DNA from: Paenibacillus phytorum
Lineage (GTDB): Bacteria > Bacillota > Bacilli > Paenibacillales > NBRC-103111
Reading direction: 5' to 3'
Length of the DNA: 64,000 nucleotides
Assembly (NCBI RefSeq): GCF_013141715.1
Contig: NZ_WHOA01000099.1
Span: 62,001 to 126,000, forward strand
Shown: one piece after another, positions 8,045 through 17,087 of the stretch
Position numbering within the stretch: position 1 is the first letter of the stretch
Layout of the letters: each line of letters begins with the position of its first letter
Position numbers and translations under genes: made by a program
The notes under the pieces: model-generated
Databases searched by the model: none
The model's input: only the letters and a program-made list of their open reading frames with translations
What the model was told of the DNA's origin: nothing

Positions 8045-11000
8045 CTACGATACATTCCACAATGCGATCAGGTAATTTGTGCTCGCATTGAGTATAGATA
8101 CGGCATGTTCCGTTACATGATCCTGCGATGTCCGGTTAGTCAGATGTTTGATGAAATCGCCCATATGCTTCGCCGCTTTATCTTTCGAGCCTTTATTCAG
8201 CTGATGTTCTGTTTGCTGCAAGCTATTCTCAAGCTGAGTGAGCACAGGACCCGTCAATTCACCTGAAGCTTCTAAACGGTTTAGAAGCTCATTCATCGCA
8301 CGAACGCTTGTGGTTACTTTGAACGTATATTGTATTTTACGCTCGTTTCCTGCATTGTCCGTTACGGTAATCGTAACGGTGTGCGAACCGAGTTTACTGG
8401 TCAAATCAAGTGCCGTTCCAGCGGCATATGCCTCTCCATCAAGCAGGATGAAGGTTCCGTTAACACCCGACAGGTTATCTTCTGCTTGTACTTGCAGCGT
8501 TAAGGTCTGATCATTCTCAAACTGAGCTCCTTCGCTTAGATTGGCGCCAATTGCGTTCAGCGACACAACTGGAGCAGTCGCGTCTATTCTTACCTGTAAG
8601 TATTGATCAGCTTCCACATTCCCGGCCTTATCAACAGAGCGGTATGCGATGGTATAAACACCATCCAATAGCGTGATCGTTCCTGTATAGGCAACAAATC
8701 CTTCTGTCGGAGCCGTCGATCCATACACAGACTCGGTTACGACTGAGAGCTTATACTCCGTTTTGCCGATACCTGAAAAATCGTCCGTTGCGCTCAGTGT
8801 TACCGTAACAGGAGTTTGGTACCACTGGCTATACTGCACACCTTCCAACTTCGCGACAGTAACTGGAGGCACGATAAAATCAAATCCAGCCGCGTTGCTG
8901 AAGCCCGACTCACCAGCTGTGTTAACTGCGGTCACTTGATAGGAGTACGCCGTATCCAACGTCAAACCTATGTCCGCATAGCTCGTGCCAATAACAGCAG
9001 AATCGTTTATCTTCTTAAAGGTTCCGTTCTTTGAATCAGCACGGTAAACATTGTAGCTCTGAGCCCCAGGCACAGCTGTCCAGTTCAGCGCAACTCCCGT
9101 CGCTCCATTCACTGCAGCCGTTAAACCAGTCGGTGCATCAGGGATGACAACTTCCTCGACTGTTACAATCGCCGTACCTTGGCTAATCGCAACGATCTTT
9201 CCTTTGGTGTTCACTTCGGCAACAGCGATATACTGGCCGTTCGATGCATCAATGGCTTGACCATCAACGATAGAAGACCACGAAGACGCATCGTCACCGT
9301 AATAGTTAGCAGGAACCGGGTTCGTATCCGACGACAACTTATATTTGAACGTGTTCCCCGCTACGGAAGGCGCATTGAAGTGAACGATGGTCTTGCCGTT
9401 GTTCCAATAGCCTTGAGCATCTGAGAAGGTGAGTCCTTTTACCTTGCCGGGCTCATAGACTTCTCTCGTCGCAAAAACTTTCACTTCATTGAAACCCTTG
9501 GACCAAGTTTGCGTGCTATTGTCCGACGCTTTTTTTATTGCTGAGACCGTTACCTTGATATAGCGGTATATTCCCGACAAGGAGTTGCTTGTAAAAGCCA
9601 CTTGCTTGTTCGAGCTGTTATTTGAAATCACGGTGTACGTGCTTCCGTCCTTGCTGCCCTCCACGATGTATTGAAAATACATTTCAGATCCATTCACTTG
9701 CAGGAAGCTCAAATCGATTCGGCTAAGATCGTACAAGGCGCCAAGATCGACCTGCCACCAATAAGGCACGTTGGTGTTTGCCGTATCGAATTTGGTGGCA
9801 TAATTGCCGTCAACCGCATTGGCTGATGGCAGCGCTGCGCTTTCGGTTGACGCCGTCGCAGTTTTCCCTTGCGAAGCGTTGATGTAACGGGACTGATCGA
9901 TGATACCCGTCTCGGCGTTCAAACTCCAATTGCCGCTGTATTCCATGTCAAGGGTCCGGCTCTCGGTATTAAGTTCAAGCGGAAGCCAAATATATTGCGA
10001 GCTTCCTAATTGGTTTGCGTACCATCGGTCACCGGCATAAATGTAGGACGTTTCCTGTGAGCCAAGCACTGTAATAATAAATGAAGGCTGGCTGTAAAAG
10101 GTCGAATTTTCTCCGAAATTCTTCAGATCCGACCACATATTTTCCTTGATTGAGGTAGAAGTTGAATACTTCCCTTGATTCGGGTACCAGCCGGATTGGC
10201 CGGAAGTAAGCAAATAATAAATACCGTCTTTCTTCAAAATGGCAGGCGCTTCTCTTCTCTGTCCGGCATACAGCGTATAAAGAGGCTTCTCTACTCCCGT
10301 GTAGTCCTCAGTTAGTTGATAAATACCGAGATCTTTATTGCCGTTCGTCGAAGAAATCAAGTAAGCCGTACCATCATCGTCCTGAAATACGGTAAAATCC
10401 CGATTGTCCTTACCTAACCGGCCATCTGCTTCATATACCCCTTTATCTGCCAAAGGTCTGAACTTCGCGACAAATTGGTAATTGCCGTCGACTGTATCCG
10501 ATACTGCCACATAAGCATTCGCCTCGTTGTAATTGCTGCCCACTTCCCAGTGGCCCCACATGACATACTTATTCGTTTTCTCATTATACAGCACTTTAGG
10601 ACGTTCGATCTTGGCGTCGGTGAGGTTGGCCGTATCCGACGCAATCGTGAGCGCCTGGTTGCGGAATTCCCAGTGGATCAAATCCTTAGATGCATACACC
10701 GATACCGCCTTGAAGACAGCCGAATTGTGGCTCTTGTCTTCACCGAACCAATAGTACGTGTCGCCCGATTTGATGACACCGCCGCCATGGGCTTGCATCA
10801 CATTGCCGTCCGTGTCTAACCAAGGGACGCCGTTGGCGATATTTCCCTGCTCCGTCGGGTCTGGGATTTGATCATCCGAATCCGTTGGCGTGACCGTGGT
10901 CGTCTCACTTGCAGCTTCGGACAAGTTCGATTCATCAAAGGCATTTTCTTCCGTTGCCTTATAGGACAACTTGTAATAATACGTCTGTCCCATTCGCAGA

Positions 11001-12097
11001 CTGGTATCCACATACGAAGTGTCGGTGCCCGTGTATACCGCATTCGTGAATGGGCCAGACGCGCTGCCTCCCCGGTAAAGAACATAAGCGCTTGCACCGC
11101 TTGTTGCATGCCAGTTCAAGGAAATGGAATGGTCCGTTGGATTCGATGCGGTTAGACCCGTCGGAGCGGCCGCTCTCGCAGTTGTCGTAACGTCCTTCGC
11201 TGTGGAGAATGTCGATTCCAGCGCACTAACCACCGTCGATACTTTGTAATAATACGTTGTTTGCGCATTAAGGCCTGTGTCACGGAAGGCGTTAGCCGAA
11301 CCTTTGTAGACTTGCGCAAACGTACCGTTAGCGCTGGTCGATCGGTAAACACGGTAAGCCGTTGCGTCAGCTACATGATCCCAGGTCAACGGGATCGACG
11401 TCGCCGTTACAATCCCAGCAGTCAAGTTGGCAGGAGCGGCAGGTAGGTTAGAGGCGTCTGTGATTTTCACGTCGTCAAACTGAGCCAGTCCCCATTTGGT
11501 ACGAAATCCGACCTTGCCTGTCGTCCATTTGCTATCCGTCACATCGAAAACCAAGACATCGTCGATAAAACAGCGAATTGAGGTACCCTTTAGTACCATC
11601 TTCAGCGTGTACCATTTATTCGAAACGCTTGCAAAAGGGACAGCCGCTGCAAGCATAGTTGATGTGCCGGCCACATTTTTGCTGAGTTCGACTCTGGCTT
11701 CACTCGTTTTGTTTACTCTGAACATATAGTAATTGCTCGCATCTGTGTATCGTGCCACTATACCAGGATAAGCGCCTCCATCTGTCAGCTTCACCCTAGC
11801 CTCAATCGCATAGTCGGCAGCCGATAGATTGTTCGCAATAGCAAAAGCTTCTGTTGATGTATTGTTCTGATAAAATACTTTGTTGGCCGCATTGTCGGTG
11901 TCATTCGTAGCGATCGACCACGAATTGGCCGCGCCAGTAAGCGTCCACCTATTTGTTGAACCGCTTTCAAAATTATCCTCGAATAAAACAGTCAGCGCAC
12001 TTGCGGATGCAGATGGTAAAGCAATGACTGGATACACCATCGAAAGGATCAGAATGGCCATTATGATCTTCGTTCGAAGGTTATTAAACTTCGTCAT
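8045..12097 (-). CDS. secreted multidomain GH43 enzyme, exo-beta-1,3-galactanase-like, with FN3, F5/8C and FIMAH domains
   Basis: Exported protein of 1350 residues. Order: signal peptide (about 1-34), laminin-G/jelly-roll-like domain (36-215), two fibronectin III domains (220-305, 311-402), GH43 five-bladed catalytic domain (about 420-735), F5/8 type C carbohydrate-binding domain (740-877), a linking Ig-like domain, a third FN3 (985-1075), two Ig/OmpL47-like repeats (1085-1262) and a C-terminal FIMAH domain (1265-1348). The catalytic part starts with MQAHGGG in place of the usual GH43 aspartate; with IERPKVLYN (E498), RREAPA (E616) and YSQPSF (Q670) this fits subfamily 24, whose members release galactose from beta-1,3-galactan with a glutamine at the base position. 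Target is therefore probably plant arabinogalactan (inference). Single gene with its own terminator. Confidence 0.85.
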   Translation of the reverse strand: MTKFNNLRTKIIMAILILSMVYPVIALPSASASALTVLFEDNFESGSTNRWTLTGAANSWSIATNDTDNAANKVFYQNNTSTEAFAIANNLSAADYAIEARVKLTDGGAYPGIVARYTDASNYYMFRVNKTSEARVELSKNVAGTSTMLAAAVPFASVSNKWYTLKMVLKGTSIRCFIDDVLVFDVTDSKWTTGKVGFRTKWGLAQFDDVKITDASNLPAAPANLTAGIVTATSIPLTWDHVADATAYRVYRSTSANGTFAQVYKGSANAFRDTGLNAQTTYYYKVSTVVSALESTFSTAKDVTTTARAAAPTGLTASNPTDHSISLNWHATSGASAYVLYRGGSASGPFTNAVYTGTDTSYVDTSLRMGQTYYYKLSYKATEENAFDESNLSEAASETTTVTPTDSDDQIPDPTEQGNIANGVPWLDTDGNVMQAHGGGVIKSGDTYYWFGEDKSHNSAVFKAVSVYASKDLIHWEFRNQALTIASDTANLTDAKIERPKVLYNEKTNKYVMWGHWEVGSNYNEANAYVAVSDTVDGNYQFVAKFRPLADKGVYEADGRLGKDNRDFTVFQDDDGTAYLISSTNGNKDLGIYQLTEDYTGVEKPLYTLYAGQRREAPAILKKDGIYYLLTSGQSGWYPNQGKYSTSTSIKENMWSDLKNFGENSTFYSQPSFIITVLGSQETSYIYAGDRWYANQLGSSQYIWLPLELNTESRTLDMEYSGNWSLNAETGIIDQSRYINASQGKTATASTESAALPSANAVDGNYATKFDTANTNVPYWWQVDLGALYDLSRIDLSFLQVNGSEMYFQYIVEGSKDGSTYTVISNNSSNKQVAFTSNSLSGIYRYIKVTVSAIKKASDNSTQTWSKGFNEVKVFATREVYEPGKVKGLTFSDAQGYWNNGKTIVHFNAPSVAGNTFKYKLSSDTNPVPANYYGDDASSWSSIVDGQAIDASNGQYIAVAEVNTKGKIVAISQGTAIVTVEEVVIPDAPTGLTAAVNGATGVALNWTAVPGAQSYNVYRADSKNGTFKKINDSAVIGTSYADIGLTLDTAYSYQVTAVNTAGESGFSNAAGFDFIVPPVTVAKLEGVQYSQWYQTPVTVTLSATDDFSGIGKTEYKLSVVTESVYGSTAPTEGFVAYTGTITLLDGVYTIAYRSVDKAGNVEADQYLQVRIDATAPVVSLNAIGANLSEGAQFENDQTLTLQVQAEDNLSGVNGTFILLDGEAYAAGTALDLTSKLGSHTVTITVTDNAGNERKIQYTFKVTTSVRAMNELLNRLEASGELTGPVLTQLENSLQQTEHQLNKGSKDKAAKHMGDFIKHLTNRTSQDHVTEHAVSILNASTNYLIALWNVS

Positions 12098-12261
12098 ACT
12101 ATGTACCCCCTTAGTTGAATTAGAATTCTACTGAAGTATACACAGCCGCTTCTATCATTAATAGTGAATAATCTATACAGTTATCAAAAAGTATGTTAAA
12201 TCACATATATAAAATATTGCTTTTTATGAACTTTCTTAACTATTCACTCCTTTAAAATAAC

Positions 12262-12296
12262 AAAAGCCCGTAAGATCTTCATCTTACGAGCTTTTT
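12262..12296 (-). terminator. terminator of the dpp-ykf operon (after ykfC)
   Basis: Hairpin AAAAGC-C-CGTAAGA / TCTTACG-A-GCTTTT directly after the stop of ykfC at 12307, T-rich on both sides, so it may also work for the opposite strand. It isolates the operon from the GH43 gene. The remaining 160 bases up to the GH43 start hold an AT-rich promoter region in which I cannot fix one -35/-10 pair. Confidence 0.85.
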
Positions 12297-12306
12297 GAAC
12301 ACTGAG

Positions 12307-13230
12307 CTAGCTCCAGTACCGCCTTGACACGCAGTGCTCTTTGGCTAGCTTATAGCTGCTTAAATCCACAATTTCAATTGATTTGATCGATTCAGGGGAA
12401 TGGATCATCCGATTGTCTCCGGCATAGATCCCCACATGGTGAATAGCTCCCTTGCCTTCTTCATAAGCGAAAAAGAGCAAATCCCCCGGTTCCAGCTGTT
12501 CCTTTGTAATGAGCGTCCCCTGCTTAGCTTGGTCAGAGGCGTCTCTTGGAATCGAAATCCCAAAGTATCTGTGCATGCTATAAGCAAAACCGGAGCAATC
12601 GTAGCCAAATGAGGACAACCCGCCCCATAAATAAGGCAGATCAAGAAATCTTCTCCCCTGCTCCACGATTCCACGTCCGATATGGCCTTCACCAGACTCG
12701 GGGATCAAAGAGCCATCGATCAAGCGGACCTCGTTCGCTTTTAAATAACCAGCACCCTCTGGCATCTTCACCTTTACCCATTCTTCGGTTTCATCAAGGA
12801 CAGGTAATGAGGTCAGATAACTCAATTCGATCGAGCGCTCGGACGGATTCCGGTACAGCCACGCTTGAGCTGTTCTCACTTCCGCTCGCTTCGAGCCAGC
12901 AGGGGCTTCCGGCTCTGTAACCAGCTGGCATCTTGGCACCCAGCCGGGGTAACCCAAAGCTTCCTTACGTGTTCCCTGCTGAGGAATGAGCACTTTTAGC
13001 CAATCGTCCAGTTCTTCCACAACCAGCACGTTGGTACCATAAAGAATTTGAGTCTGAATCCGGTTCCCTTCCCACAAGTCCAGCTTATCGTCTATCGTCA
13101 TGCGCTTCAGCCATTCTCTAATTTCAACCGGATGCCTTAGAGCAAGTTCATCCAAAGGCCGTGGAGATTCGGGCTTCGTCCAAACCGTTGCGACGGATAC
13201 AGCGACTATCATCCTCTTCTGCATACTCAT
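12307..13230 (-). CDS. ykfC: gamma-D-glutamyl-L-diamino acid endopeptidase (NlpC/P60), YkfC-like
   Basis: Murein-peptide endopeptidase of 307 residues: two SH3-like domains (about 10-105 and 115-172) and a C-terminal NlpC/P60 domain. The catalytic triad is C212 in YDCSGF, H265 in IHHVGIY and H277 in MIHSPE; the spacing (53 and 65) equals that of characterised YkfC. The enzyme cuts L-Ala-gamma-D-Glu from the diamino acid in tripeptides from the cell wall. No signal peptide, so it acts in the cytoplasm on imported peptides. The start ATG overlaps the stop of the epimerase gene (ATGA, four bases). Last gene of the dpp-ykf operon. Confidence 0.93.
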   Translation of the reverse strand: MSMQKRMIVAVSVATVWTKPESPRPLDELALRHPVEIREWLKRMTIDDKLDLWEGNRIQTQILYGTNVLVVEELDDWLKVLIPQQGTRKEALGYPGWVPRCQLVTEPEAPAGSKRAEVRTAQAWLYRNPSERSIELSYLTSLPVLDETEEWVKVKMPEGAGYLKANEVRLIDGSLIPESGEGHIGRGIVEQGRRFLDLPYLWGGLSSFGYDCSGFAYSMHRYFGISIPRDASDQAKQGTLITKEQLEPGDLLFFAYEEGKGAIHHVGIYAGDNRMIHSPESIKSIEIVDLSSYKLAKEHCVSRRYWS

Positions 13231-14327
13231 GACCCCACTACACTTTCGCTGGGGACCACATCACGGATGCCAAGACCTGCTTCTTTCGGGAAGGTCATCA
13301 TTCTACCATCATACTTCACACCGCCTATCACGATATCGTTCAGCATCATGAGAGGGGCATCGAAATCGAACCGTGTAATGTTCTTCTTGCTAGCTGCCAG
13401 ATGAGCTGCTGCTGTTACAGCCACACGAGATTCGATCATGCTTCCCACCATGCACTCGACACCGAATTCTTCCGCGATATGGTTAATAATTTGCGCTTTG
13501 TAAATACCGCCGGATTTCATCAGTTTGATATTAATCAAATCGGCTGCGCGGTGTTTCAGCACTTCGAAGGCTTGTGCCGGAGAAAATACACTCTCATCTG
13601 CCATAATGGGGGTTTCCACGCTATCTGTAACCATTTTCAGCCCTTCGATGTCGTTAGCTTTCACCGGCTGCTCTACCAATTCAATATCAAGCCCAAAATC
13701 CTCCATGCGGCGGATAGTCCGGATGGCGTCCTTTACCTGCCACCCCTGATTCGCATCTATGCGAATTTTCACACTGCTGCCGACACAGCTGCGGATTTCC
13801 TTAATTCTTTCGATATCCTCTTGAATATCATCTTTACCAACCTTAATCTTCAGTACATTGAAGCCTTCCTGCACATAACGGATAGCGTCTTCTCCCATTT
13901 CCTTAGGTGAATTGACGCTTACCGTGTAATCCGTCTCTATCTGATCCTTATAACCACCGAGGAACTGGTACAATGGGAGACCGCAATACTGCGCGACTAG
14001 ATCGTATATAGCCATATCTACTGCCGCTTTGGCACTGCTGCTGCCTATCATGGAATGATGAATCTCTTGCAGAATGCGTTCGTACGCCAGTAGGTTTTTG
14101 CCAATAAGTAAGGGGGTGAACGTATTTACAATTGCTGAATGGATACTATCCAGGCTGTCACCGGTTATAACAATCGTTGCCGGTGCCTCTCCCCATCCGA
14201 TCCTGCCATCATTAGCCTGAATCCGAACGATGATAGACTCCGTTTTATACACCGTACGCAGTGCTGTTTTAAATGGCTTAATGAGCGGAGTCGATTGCCG
14301 CATTACTTCAACACTTTGAATGTTCAT
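13227..14327 (-). CDS. ykfB: L-Ala-D/L-Glu epimerase, YkfB-like (enolase superfamily)
   Basis: Dipeptide epimerase of 366 residues, matching the B. subtilis enzyme residue for residue at the active site: K160 and K162 (LKIKVG), metal ligands D191 (IDANQGW), E219 (LVEQPV) and D244 (MADESVF), K268 (INIKLMKSGG), and D321/D323 (DFDAP). It interconverts L-Ala-D-Glu and L-Ala-L-Glu so that the dipeptide from murein can be hydrolysed by ordinary peptidases. Ends with a four-base overlap into ykfC, which supplies its substrate. About 77 bases with an inverted-repeat element separate it from ykfA upstream. Confidence 0.95.
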   Translation of the reverse strand: MNIQSVEVMRQSTPLIKPFKTALRTVYKTESIIVRIQANDGRIGWGEAPATIVITGDSLDSIHSAIVNTFTPLLIGKNLLAYERILQEIHHSMIGSSSAKAAVDMAIYDLVAQYCGLPLYQFLGGYKDQIETDYTVSVNSPKEMGEDAIRYVQEGFNVLKIKVGKDDIQEDIERIKEIRSCVGSSVKIRIDANQGWQVKDAIRTIRRMEDFGLDIELVEQPVKANDIEGLKMVTDSVETPIMADESVFSPAQAFEVLKHRAADLINIKLMKSGGIYKAQIINHIAEEFGVECMVGSMIESRVAVTAAAHLAASKKNITRFDFDAPLMMLNDIVIGGVKYDGRMMTFPKEAGLGIRDVVPSESVVGS

Positions 14328-14343
14328 GTTTGCCTCCTGAAAG

Positions 14344-14404
14344 TTTTGTGCAGCTATGCAAGCGAAGCGGGCTTATGCCACAAAACGACTTCGGAAGCAT
14401 AAGC
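14344..14404. repeat. intergenic inverted-repeat element, copy 1
   Basis: Between ykfA and ykfB lies AGTTTTGTG ... CACAAAACG (arms around 14344-14350 and 14379-14385) followed by ACTTCGGAAGCAT. An overlapping pair GCTTATGC / GCATAAGC is at 14371-14404. A closely related element lies at 54468-54500 in another operon. Function unknown; it could modulate expression of downstream operon genes. Confidence 0.55.
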
Positions 14405-15337
14405 TTATGCCTCTACACCGGGTTCCGTACATGCCAGCAGCTTATCATACGTACTCATTCTTGCTCCTATGCCCATCGGAACCGCAATATTGGGAGAGCA
14501 GTGGCCGATCTTAAATCCAGCGAGTGTCGGCTTCCCTGCAGAAACGATGTGATCGTTAAATATTTGCTCTAAAGTAAGCGACACCTTCCGTTTGTTCGGC
14601 ATACAATTGTTAAAATCGCAGATTAGAATGCCGGCCACATCGGCAAATTTACCCGCAAGCCTTAGCTGGTTTAGCATCCGATCCAACCTATAGGGCTCTT
14701 CATCAATATCTTCAATAAAAAGGAGTTTCCCTCTCGTGTCCAGCTCATATGGAGTTCCAAGCGTACTAACAATCAAGGAAATGTTCCCTCCTACGAGGGC
14801 TCCGAACGCTTCTCCTTCAACTAAGGTTTGCAGAGGGGAAATCTCCTCCGTATAGCGAAGAACGGACGGGCGAAGAAGCGTTTCATAATTTTGAATCGTG
14901 AGCGGGTGCACATCTTCTTTTCCCAGATCGATCAACATCGGACCGTGAAAGGTAACCAATCCCGCTAAACGTCCTATCGCCGCATGTAGAAAGGTAATAT
15001 CGCTGTAGCCCCAGAAAATCTTCGGATTAGCGCGAATGAGCTCATAGTCCAGTAAATCCGCCATTCTCCCAGTACCGTAACCGCCACGCGCACAAATGAT
15101 CGCTTTGATCGTCGGATCGGCGAACATGGCATTCAATTCTGCTGCCCGCTGCTCATCCGTTCCTGCCAGATAGCCATGCTGCATAGAGAGGGTATCTCCT
15201 AGCCGCACATGGAGCCCCAGCTCCTCCAGATAGGACGAAGCCGCTTTCACTTGATCCTTGTCTGCCCAACTAGCCGGGGCCGTTATGGCTACCGTATCGC
15301 CAGGATTTAACCGCCTAGGCTTTATAAGCTCAACCAT
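14405..15337 (-). CDS. ykfA: LD-carboxypeptidase, S66 family, YkfA-like
   Basis: S66 serine peptidase of 310 residues. The catalytic residues are placed as S112 in the nucleophile elbow WGYSDITFLH, E209 in LLFIEDIDEEPYRLDR and H279 in FKIGHCSPN. Family members remove the terminal D-Ala from murein tetrapeptides in the cytoplasm (LdcA); YkfA in Bacillus sits in the same operon type and is linked to murein-peptide degradation. It follows dppE after an attenuator-type hairpin and precedes ykfB. No signal peptide is visible, consistent with action after peptide import. Confidence 0.93.
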   Translation of the reverse strand: MVELIKPRRLNPGDTVAITAPASWADKDQVKAASSYLEELGLHVRLGDTLSMQHGYLAGTDEQRAAELNAMFADPTIKAIICARGGYGTGRMADLLDYELIRANPKIFWGYSDITFLHAAIGRLAGLVTFHGPMLIDLGKEDVHPLTIQNYETLLRPSVLRYTEEISPLQTLVEGEAFGALVGGNISLIVSTLGTPYELDTRGKLLFIEDIDEEPYRLDRMLNQLRLAGKFADVAGILICDFNNCMPNKRKVSLTLEQIFNDHIVSAGKPTLAGFKIGHCSPNIAVPMGIGARMSTYDKLLACTEPGVEA

Positions 15338-15362
15338 CCATGAAGCACTCCTTTCACGCCTG

Positions 15363-15400
15363 AAAAAAAGGGAGAAGCACCTCTAACAGGTGCATCCCTC
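15363..15400 (-). terminator. hairpin terminator/attenuator between dppE and ykfA
   Basis: Minus strand: AGGGATGCACCT-gttag-AGGTGCTTCTCCCT followed by seven T. Within an operon, such a hairpin right after the binding-protein gene usually lets the binding protein be made in excess over the genes downstream. Confidence 0.85.
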
Positions 15401-15412
15401 CGTCATTCAATT

Positions 15413-17056
15413 TTATTTCAAATCTGCCCACTTAAAGTCGAGGAAGCCGAAAGCGTGTCTAACGACGCCTTCCAATTTGTCACTTTGCAGGTAAGTGGAG
15501 TTATAGAAGTAAAGCGGCAGAACCGGAGCTTCGTCCATTAAAATCTTCTCCGCATCATGCATCATTTTGTATCGTTTAGCCTCATCCGATTCTACATATG
15601 CGTCTTTGATCAATTTATCAAAAGAAGCGTTAACCCACCCTGTTCGGCTGAACGGATTCGTCGATTGGAAGCCGTCCAGGAAGTTGATCGGATCGGCAAA
15701 GTCCGGGAGGAACGAAGAACGTGACAATTGCAGCTGCAGAGCCTTTTGTTCGGTAGTCAGAACTTTACCTTCTTTGTTCGCGAGTTTCACATCGATACCC
15801 AAGTTATCTTTGAGCATAGCTTGAAGCGTTTGAGCAATTCGTTGACTCACATCGTTCGTGTTATAAGTCAAAGTAACTTCAGGCAGCTTCGTGTATCCGG
15901 CTTCCTGCATCCCTTTTTCCAAAAGCTTTTTCGCTTCGGCTGCATCAAACTTGATCAGACTGCCGCCAACCTTGCGGAAGTCTCCACCCGCAGGATCCTT
16001 AAGTCCAGGAGATACATAACCGTCTGCTGGTTTCTGCTTTTGCTTTAATACCAAATCTACAAGCTTTTGTCTGTCTACAGCCGCAACAAACGCTTTACGG
16101 ATGTTGACGTTATTAAAAGGTGCCATTTTCACATTAAAGCGGTAGAACGCAGTTCCTGCGGCATCTTCAACCTTCACTTTGTTTTCTGCAAACAATTTAT
16201 CGCTCATGTCAGCCGGAATGGATCCAGTTGTATGAAGCTCACCAGTGGTGAAGAGCTGGTAAGCGGTGTTGGTATCATTGATCATTTTGAAAGTAACGCC
16301 TGTCAGTTTTACGTTTGCGGCATCCCAGTACTGGTCGTTTTTCACCATTTTGAGCTCGCTATCGTGCTTCCATTCGGTAATTTTGAACGGCCCGTTACTT
16401 ACAATCGTGGCCGCTTCACCTGCCCATTTGGCATTGCCTTCCACAGTAGCCTTATGCACTGGGAAAAATGCTGGGCTTGAAACCATGCCAACTAACCAAG
16501 AAGCAGGCTGTGTCAAAGTAACCTCAAGTGTCTTATCATCCAGAGCCTTAATTTTTACATCATTGGCTGTCCCCTTACCGGAGTTGAAAGCTTCAGCACC
16601 TTCAATAGGATATGCGAGGAAAGCCGCATCAGATGCTGTTTTTGGATCCAGAAGGCGCTTCCAGGCATACTCAAAGTCGGCAGCTTTAACGGGATCTCCA
16701 TTGGACCACTTAATGCTGTCACGCAGCGTAAACGTGTACTTTTTCCCATCAGGACTGACTTTCCACTCTTTCGCCATAGCCGGCTCAGGAGCCTGGTTCT
16801 TGCCAAGACGCGTCAATCCTTCAAACGCATTGTTGACAACGTCGTAGGAAACTTGGTCAAATCCTTTCGGAGGATCGAGTGATGTTGGTTCTTTTAAATT
16901 GTTGTAAAGGAGGATTTTGGACTTCGTTTCTTTGGCTGCTTCCGTCTGTTTGGCTCCAGAATCTTGCGTTCCGGACCCTGGATCTTTGCTGCATCCGGCT
17001 AGTAACGTACCGAATACCAATACGGAGCTGATTAGCAATGCTGAAACTTTTTTCAT
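15413..17056 (-). CDS. dppE: peptide ABC transporter substrate-binding lipoprotein (DppE/OppA type)
   Basis: Family 5 extracellular solute-binding protein of 547 residues, anchored as a lipoprotein: signal MKKVSALLISSVLVFG and lipobox LLAGC at about residues 18-22. The family signature (ANKEG near the end, AKEWKVSPDGKKYTFTLRD near residue 100) is clear. It delivers oligo- or murein peptides to the DppBCD pore. The start is the ATG at 17056 with GGGGAG eight bases upstream; the GTG two codons before it is too close. It is the only binding protein in the operon and is followed by a strong hairpin. Confidence 0.92.
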   Translation of the reverse strand: MKKVSALLISSVLVFGTLLAGCSKDPGSGTQDSGAKQTEAAKETKSKILLYNNLKEPTSLDPPKGFDQVSYDVVNNAFEGLTRLGKNQAPEPAMAKEWKVSPDGKKYTFTLRDSIKWSNGDPVKAADFEYAWKRLLDPKTASDAAFLAYPIEGAEAFNSGKGTANDVKIKALDDKTLEVTLTQPASWLVGMVSSPAFFPVHKATVEGNAKWAGEAATIVSNGPFKITEWKHDSELKMVKNDQYWDAANVKLTGVTFKMINDTNTAYQLFTTGELHTTGSIPADMSDKLFAENKVKVEDAAGTAFYRFNVKMAPFNNVNIRKAFVAAVDRQKLVDLVLKQKQKPADGYVSPGLKDPAGGDFRKVGGSLIKFDAAEAKKLLEKGMQEAGYTKLPEVTLTYNTNDVSQRIAQTLQAMLKDNLGIDVKLANKEGKVLTTEQKALQLQLSRSSFLPDFADPINFLDGFQSTNPFSRTGWVNASFDKLIKDAYVESDEAKRYKMMHDAEKILMDEAPVLPLYFYNSTYLQSDKLEGVVRHAFGFLDFKWADLK

Positions 17057-17087
17057 GAGCACATCTCCCCTTCGTTCATGGTCTTAT

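Noticed and set aside
12119..12128. TAGAATTCTA palindrome upstream of the GH43 gene as an operator
   Set aside because: Short and AT-rich with an EcoRI-like centre; no second copy or matching regulator in the window.
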